This document shows positions 60,441 through 64,000 of a DNA stretch of 64,000 nt, in pieces. Under the pieces are notes generated by a model that was not told the origin of the DNA, searched no databases, and saw nothing but the letters and a program-made list of their open reading frames with translations. Position numbers and translations under genes: made by a program. Source of the stretch: Hyalella azteca (Eukaryota; Arthropoda; Malacostraca; Amphipoda; Hyalellidae); assembly GCF_000764305.2 (NCBI RefSeq), contig NW_025938050.1:62001-126000 (forward strand), in the 5' to 3' direction. Every line of letters starts with the position of its first letter. The first letter of the stretch is position 1.

Positions 60441-61355
60441 GAGCTGTGTGGTGCAGTGGTGAGAGACTCTGTTGTTGCCGGAAGGCATTATTGCTTTTTC
60501 TCCACTCAACCCATCTGTGTCATTAACCAATTTTTTTACTCAATGCATCCTTTTGTTTCATATCGTTTCAGAACAGAGGTAATGATTAAATTCCATTCAA
60601 GCCAAGTTTAATTCAGTAACTAAAATGCTGCCAAGACAGTTAAATGCATCAAGTTAATTCTGCAATACTGTTGGGTGAGTGAAGCTCTTCCTGATAATGT
60701 ATATATATGTATGTCTTCCGTAATACTGCATTTTCCATACCTTTTTAACCGTTGCATTATTTATCTGTATTATGTGAGCACAACCCTACCATAATCAAGT
60801 TAACTGTGTTTCAAGTGTTCAGTTCATAGACATGATGGTTATGCGGTCCTTGTTTTACCTATATAACTTCACTTGCATTCTTGCGTCAAATCTATTTCCA
60901 ATGTTGTTTGCTTTGTGTTTATTAATTATAATTTTTTCTTCAATAACGCTTGCAATTTAAGTTACTAGACTAAAATTATCAATCTCTAAATTACTTAATG
61001 TTTATTCATTATTCAGTCATAGCATGATTGCCTCAAGTTAACATCTAAATTTAGGCACGATAGATTGTAACCTGCTTGCGTCATATTCACATTATGCGCA
61101 GTATATTTCATTTGTAATTTTTATATCTTTCAGCTGTCTGAGGACCTTATGCGCCATTGCCCGTCCTGTGCTCCCTATTCCATATCACTAGTTACCAAGC
61201 ACCAAGTCCCATAGACCTAAAGCACTATATGCAATATTCTCTTTGTACATTCATCGGCATGTCAGTTGTATTTTAAAATCCCATAATAAAACAGAACACT
61301 TCTGGCAACTCTTTACTTACACCATATTAGACCAATTCAGCTTCACTTAAGTGGG
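60441..61355. other. No gene seen
   Basis: AT-rich. 60445-60475 (TGGTGCAGTGGTGAGAG) resembles a pol III A box but lacks a B box. Confidence 0.45.
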
Positions 61356-61359
61356 TTAC

Positions 61360-61692
61360 GAGTTAATCCCCCCGCGGCATACACGGGAACACTGTCTCTT
61401 GCACCCAGCGCCCGGGTTCGAGTCCCACTGAGGACAAGTTCTACCGGGAAGCTCAGCCCATGGTCAACTCAGCCATTCATCCAACTCTGGTTGATAAATG
61501 AGTACCTGGCTTGTCCAGGGTGTTGTGTACTCCAATCAAATGGTTCTGGCGGGTCAGCAAGCCAGTGATGGTCGTAGAACTACCAGTGGCATCATGTGCC
61601 CGGAAAAATTGACCTATCACCACCCCTCCCTAGTTGCCACTACCAGGATGGCAAAATAAACCAAAAAGGGTAATTACACACACACACAATCT
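61360..61692 (+). mobile_element. tRNA-derived SINE
   Basis: B box GGTTCGAGTCC at 61415-61425 in a tRNA-like context (GCGCCCGGGTTCGAGTCCCA), about 230 bp of unrelated body, and a CACACACACA tail. A single copy in this window; the 5' boundary is approximate. Confidence 0.68.
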
Positions 61693-62060
61693 GCCAACTC
61701 ATTTTCAAAGTCCTGTGCACGTGTTACCTAAAATCCCTAATTTTGTTTTGGAACGGCAAACAAGGGCATTTGTCTTTGCACTTTAGTGGCAATTGGCAAC
61801 TGGCAACTGAACATGTGATAATACAGTCTGACTGCTCTGACATGACCACAGCTATGCAATGTTCAATGAAACGTTTTGGGTCGACTCATTATCATGACCT
61901 TTTGCAGGATATTTTGGCAGGAGCATTGAGGTACTGCAAAAGTTGAAAATTGTATGAAATGACATTTTTGCAAACCGCCATTTTTTCAATCACACAAAAA
62001 TACATGACATTAGAGCTGCAATATTTCAAAAGAAGTATGACTTTTCCTATCTACCTAGTT
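61693..62060. repeat. Inverted copy of part of the foldback element
   Basis: Reverse-complement matches to 58010-58400, e.g. CAGTCTGACTGCTCTGACAT at 61825 against ATGTCAGAGCAGTCAGACTG at 58288. An open frame here (61743-61946) is part of the repeat. Confidence 0.72.
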
Positions 62061-62765
62061 CTTAGCCATCTCAATTTTTCATGTTGTGATTGTCAAAAGC
62101 AAATTTTAAACCATAAATTTGTTTGCCAAGATTGGCTCTGATCATAGTCTGGTGGTGGTATATATATATATATATATTTTTGAGCCACAACTACAGCCTT
62201 CCTGTCATTTTTTATTTGTGGAACTGCAAGCAGAAGATTCTTTCTACTTGCTTGACAAATTACCTTTTATTGAAAGCAAATCATAAATAAAAAATGAAAA
62301 AGGCATGGTTGGCCAACCTGTAAAAATGGGCAGAAGCCGCTTGTGAATTAGTAGACCAAAATATTGGTTAATTAATCCAATTTCACCTATTCCTGTCATC
62401 CTGTGAACCTTTCTCAATTTCTGCAGTGGAAAATAATAAGAAAAATTGCCTATTTTTACCCAAATATTTCAAGCAGAGTCTGTAAAACTATAGGCATTAA
62501 CCATGTCCTTTGAAAAATTTCTCCCATTTTCAATATTCCAGATTAGAAGATCAGGCTGTAAAATTCCAAATGTAGTGGAAGTTTTTTCACCTTGGAGACA
62601 GCCACCAGATTTCAGTAATAAAAAGAAGTCCATACCTGGCTGGGCTGAGTTGACATATGCTCTATAGTCCAAATGTAAAGAGGCACTTTGCGAGTTTGAC
62701 ATGTGATGACATTCTTTTCATTTTTGGGCCCAGTGTTTGAAGTTCAGAGGACCTAGATTGGAGCA
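62061..62765. other. No gene seen
   Basis: AT-rich with a TATATATATA tract at 62159. No coding signal. Confidence 0.5.
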
Positions 62766-62784
62766 GAGGGGTGTGGGTTTGAAC

Positions 62785-62995
62785 ACAACCAATCACAGTC
62801 TGGAGAGGATGACATCACAATCCCACAACCAATCACAGTCTGGAGAGGATGACATCACAATCCCACAACCAATCACAGTCTGGAGAGGATGACATCACAA
62901 TCCCACAACCAATCACAGTCTGGAGAGGATGACATCATAGTCCCATAACCTATCAGTCTGGATTGGATGATACCACAACCAATCACACTCTGGAT
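62785..62995. repeat. 40-bp minisatellite
   Basis: Four near-identical units of CCAATCACAGTCTGGAGAGG plus ATGACATCACAATCCCACAA, then two decayed ones. Confidence 0.94.
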
Positions 62996-63849
62996 GGACA
63001 TGCATCCACCCAAAAATGACAAGCTTTATGCACTGTTCTAGAATTCCAACCAATATGAAACAAAACTAATGTCATAACTTATCTGATTGGAAAATTCTGT
63101 TGCAGCAATTAAGCCAAAACTGGAAAATTAGGCAAAGTCCTCCTGTGAATGAGCAAAAAAATGTCTGTGCTTACTGATGATTTAACCCATTTTTATGGCC
63201 CTTGTTTAATTTCCATGGTTAAAATGAAGGAAAGTTGAACAATTTTGCTATAGTGATTTAAAAAAAAATCACATCCAAAGCAAACATTGTTATGAGCAAT
63301 TATAAAAAAAAAATTCCAAATTCCTGAAAATGACTGAGCAAGTGCATACCACCTCTCCTAGAATCCCCCTTTGTGTCTCCTAATCTAGTAAATGTTTATA
63401 CCTGTTCACCTATCAAATCACTTAAATTCAATGCTGTCTAAAAACTTCCTTCCAAATTTGTATATCTCTCTGCCATTCTGGGAGAGCAGGCCAAATTTTC
63501 CAAAAAATGTGTTTGAAAATGATAGTTCCTTGTGTGATTTTCTGGAATTGCAAGCAAAAGTACTACTTTGCCATTTTTCATACTGTAAAAAAATTGATCA
63601 AGTCACTTCGGAATGCATTAAACTGACAATGCGCAGGAGTCTTCTTGTATCAGTCAAGGTTGAATAGAAGAGTACTGATAAGTATTTACCATAATTAACC
63701 TGGGGTTTACAGTAAGCAGAAAGTGCTAGGTATATTTTCTCAGATGCTATCAAAATTTGATTGCATGCTCAGATTTTTTTAACAATTTATGTATGTATGA
63801 AATTCACTGAAGATATTTTTGTATGTATGAAATTTCAATTGGTTTGCAG
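62996..63849. other. No gene seen; upstream of the candidate right-edge exon
   Basis: AT-rich, probably intron or promoter-proximal sequence of the rightward gene. An open frame at 63392-63667 has no recognisable family. Confidence 0.45.
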
Positions 63850-64000
63850 GTCAACATGAGCACAGTAGAATCTTCCATAACTTATGATGACAGTTTTAAC
63901 AAATTTGTTCATGATAGAAGTAGTAAAGCAACTGCACATCAATGCAGTACACCTCCACCAGCCGACCAGATGAGGGACACTGACAAGACTAACAGGACAT
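63850..64000 (+). CDS. Possible first coding exon of a rightward gene, cut by the window edge
   Basis: After a plausible acceptor (TTGGTTTGCAG, ending 63849) an ATG at 63856 opens MSTVESSITYDDSFNKFVHD, RSSKATAHQCSTPPPADQ and continues without a stop to the window end (48 codons). The base composition is less AT-rich than the flanking DNA. The protein is not recognised. A 5' UTR exon would lie upstream, possibly near the GPT start at 56.2 kb, giving a divergent pair. Confidence 0.4.

Noticed and set aside
60445..60475. tRNA-like TGGTGCAGTGGTGAGAG
   Set aside because: A-box-like word only; no B box or cloverleaf, and it lies just outside the Harbinger-like element.

Overview
The window reads as nuclear DNA of an invertebrate animal, most plausibly an arthropod and perhaps a crustacean. 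It holds short GT-AG exons in long AT-rich introns, a broken non-LTR retrotransposon, many small inverted-repeat elements and an extreme load of minisatellites. The species cannot be fixed from the sequence alone.

Three protein genes are recognisable, all on the minus strand. (1) A complete alanine aminotransferase (GPT/ALT) gene lies at 41992-56195. Its ten exons have fully consistent phases and join into a 525-residue protein with a putative mitochondrial presequence. (2) A CEP104-like ciliary-tip gene has fourteen exons in 416-28415: N-terminal domain at 28.4-25.8 kb, coiled coil at 19.3 kb, TOG-array exons at 11.6 kb and 4.1-0.4 kb, and C-terminal zinc-finger exons at 9.9-7.8 kb. Their order along the DNA does not follow the protein. 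(3) Two exons of a neurofibromin (NF1) gene lie at 4417-5422, between CEP104 exons. A possible first exon of a plus-strand gene lies at the right edge (63850-64000).

The scrambling has a visible cause. Six perfect 38-bp Nextera mate-pair junction adapters are embedded in the sequence (5709, 11119, 25673, 33994, 34335, 46755), two of them bounding the misplaced zinc-finger block. Single-N gaps at 22134 and 31094 sit between unrelated minisatellites, and the CEP104/NF1 join at about 4.2 kb is also array against array. The window is therefore in part an assembly chimera, and gene order left of about 36 kb should not be trusted. The alanine aminotransferase locus is internally coherent; its only adapter lies inside one homogeneous array.

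The most interesting biological pattern is that many minisatellites begin at, and are built from, an exon-intron junction. Repeat units contain the last or first bases of the neighbouring exon plus its donor or acceptor site (CEP104 at 4074, 11535, 25797, 27929; GPT at 44204, 46228, 46472). Elsewhere arrays merely abut splice sites. This could come from repeated local duplication at splice junctions and creates strings of decoy or alternative splice sites.

Layout: 0-5.7 kb CEP104 TOG exons and the NF1 fragment; 5.7-11.1 kb CEP104 zinc-finger block; 11.2-28.4 kb CEP104 5' half with long repeat-rich introns; 28.4-36.9 kb noncoding with many arrays; 36.9-38.9 kb LINE remnant; 39-42 kb nothing recognised; 42-56.2 kb GPT; 56.2-64 kb inverted-repeat elements, a SINE and the start of a rightward gene.
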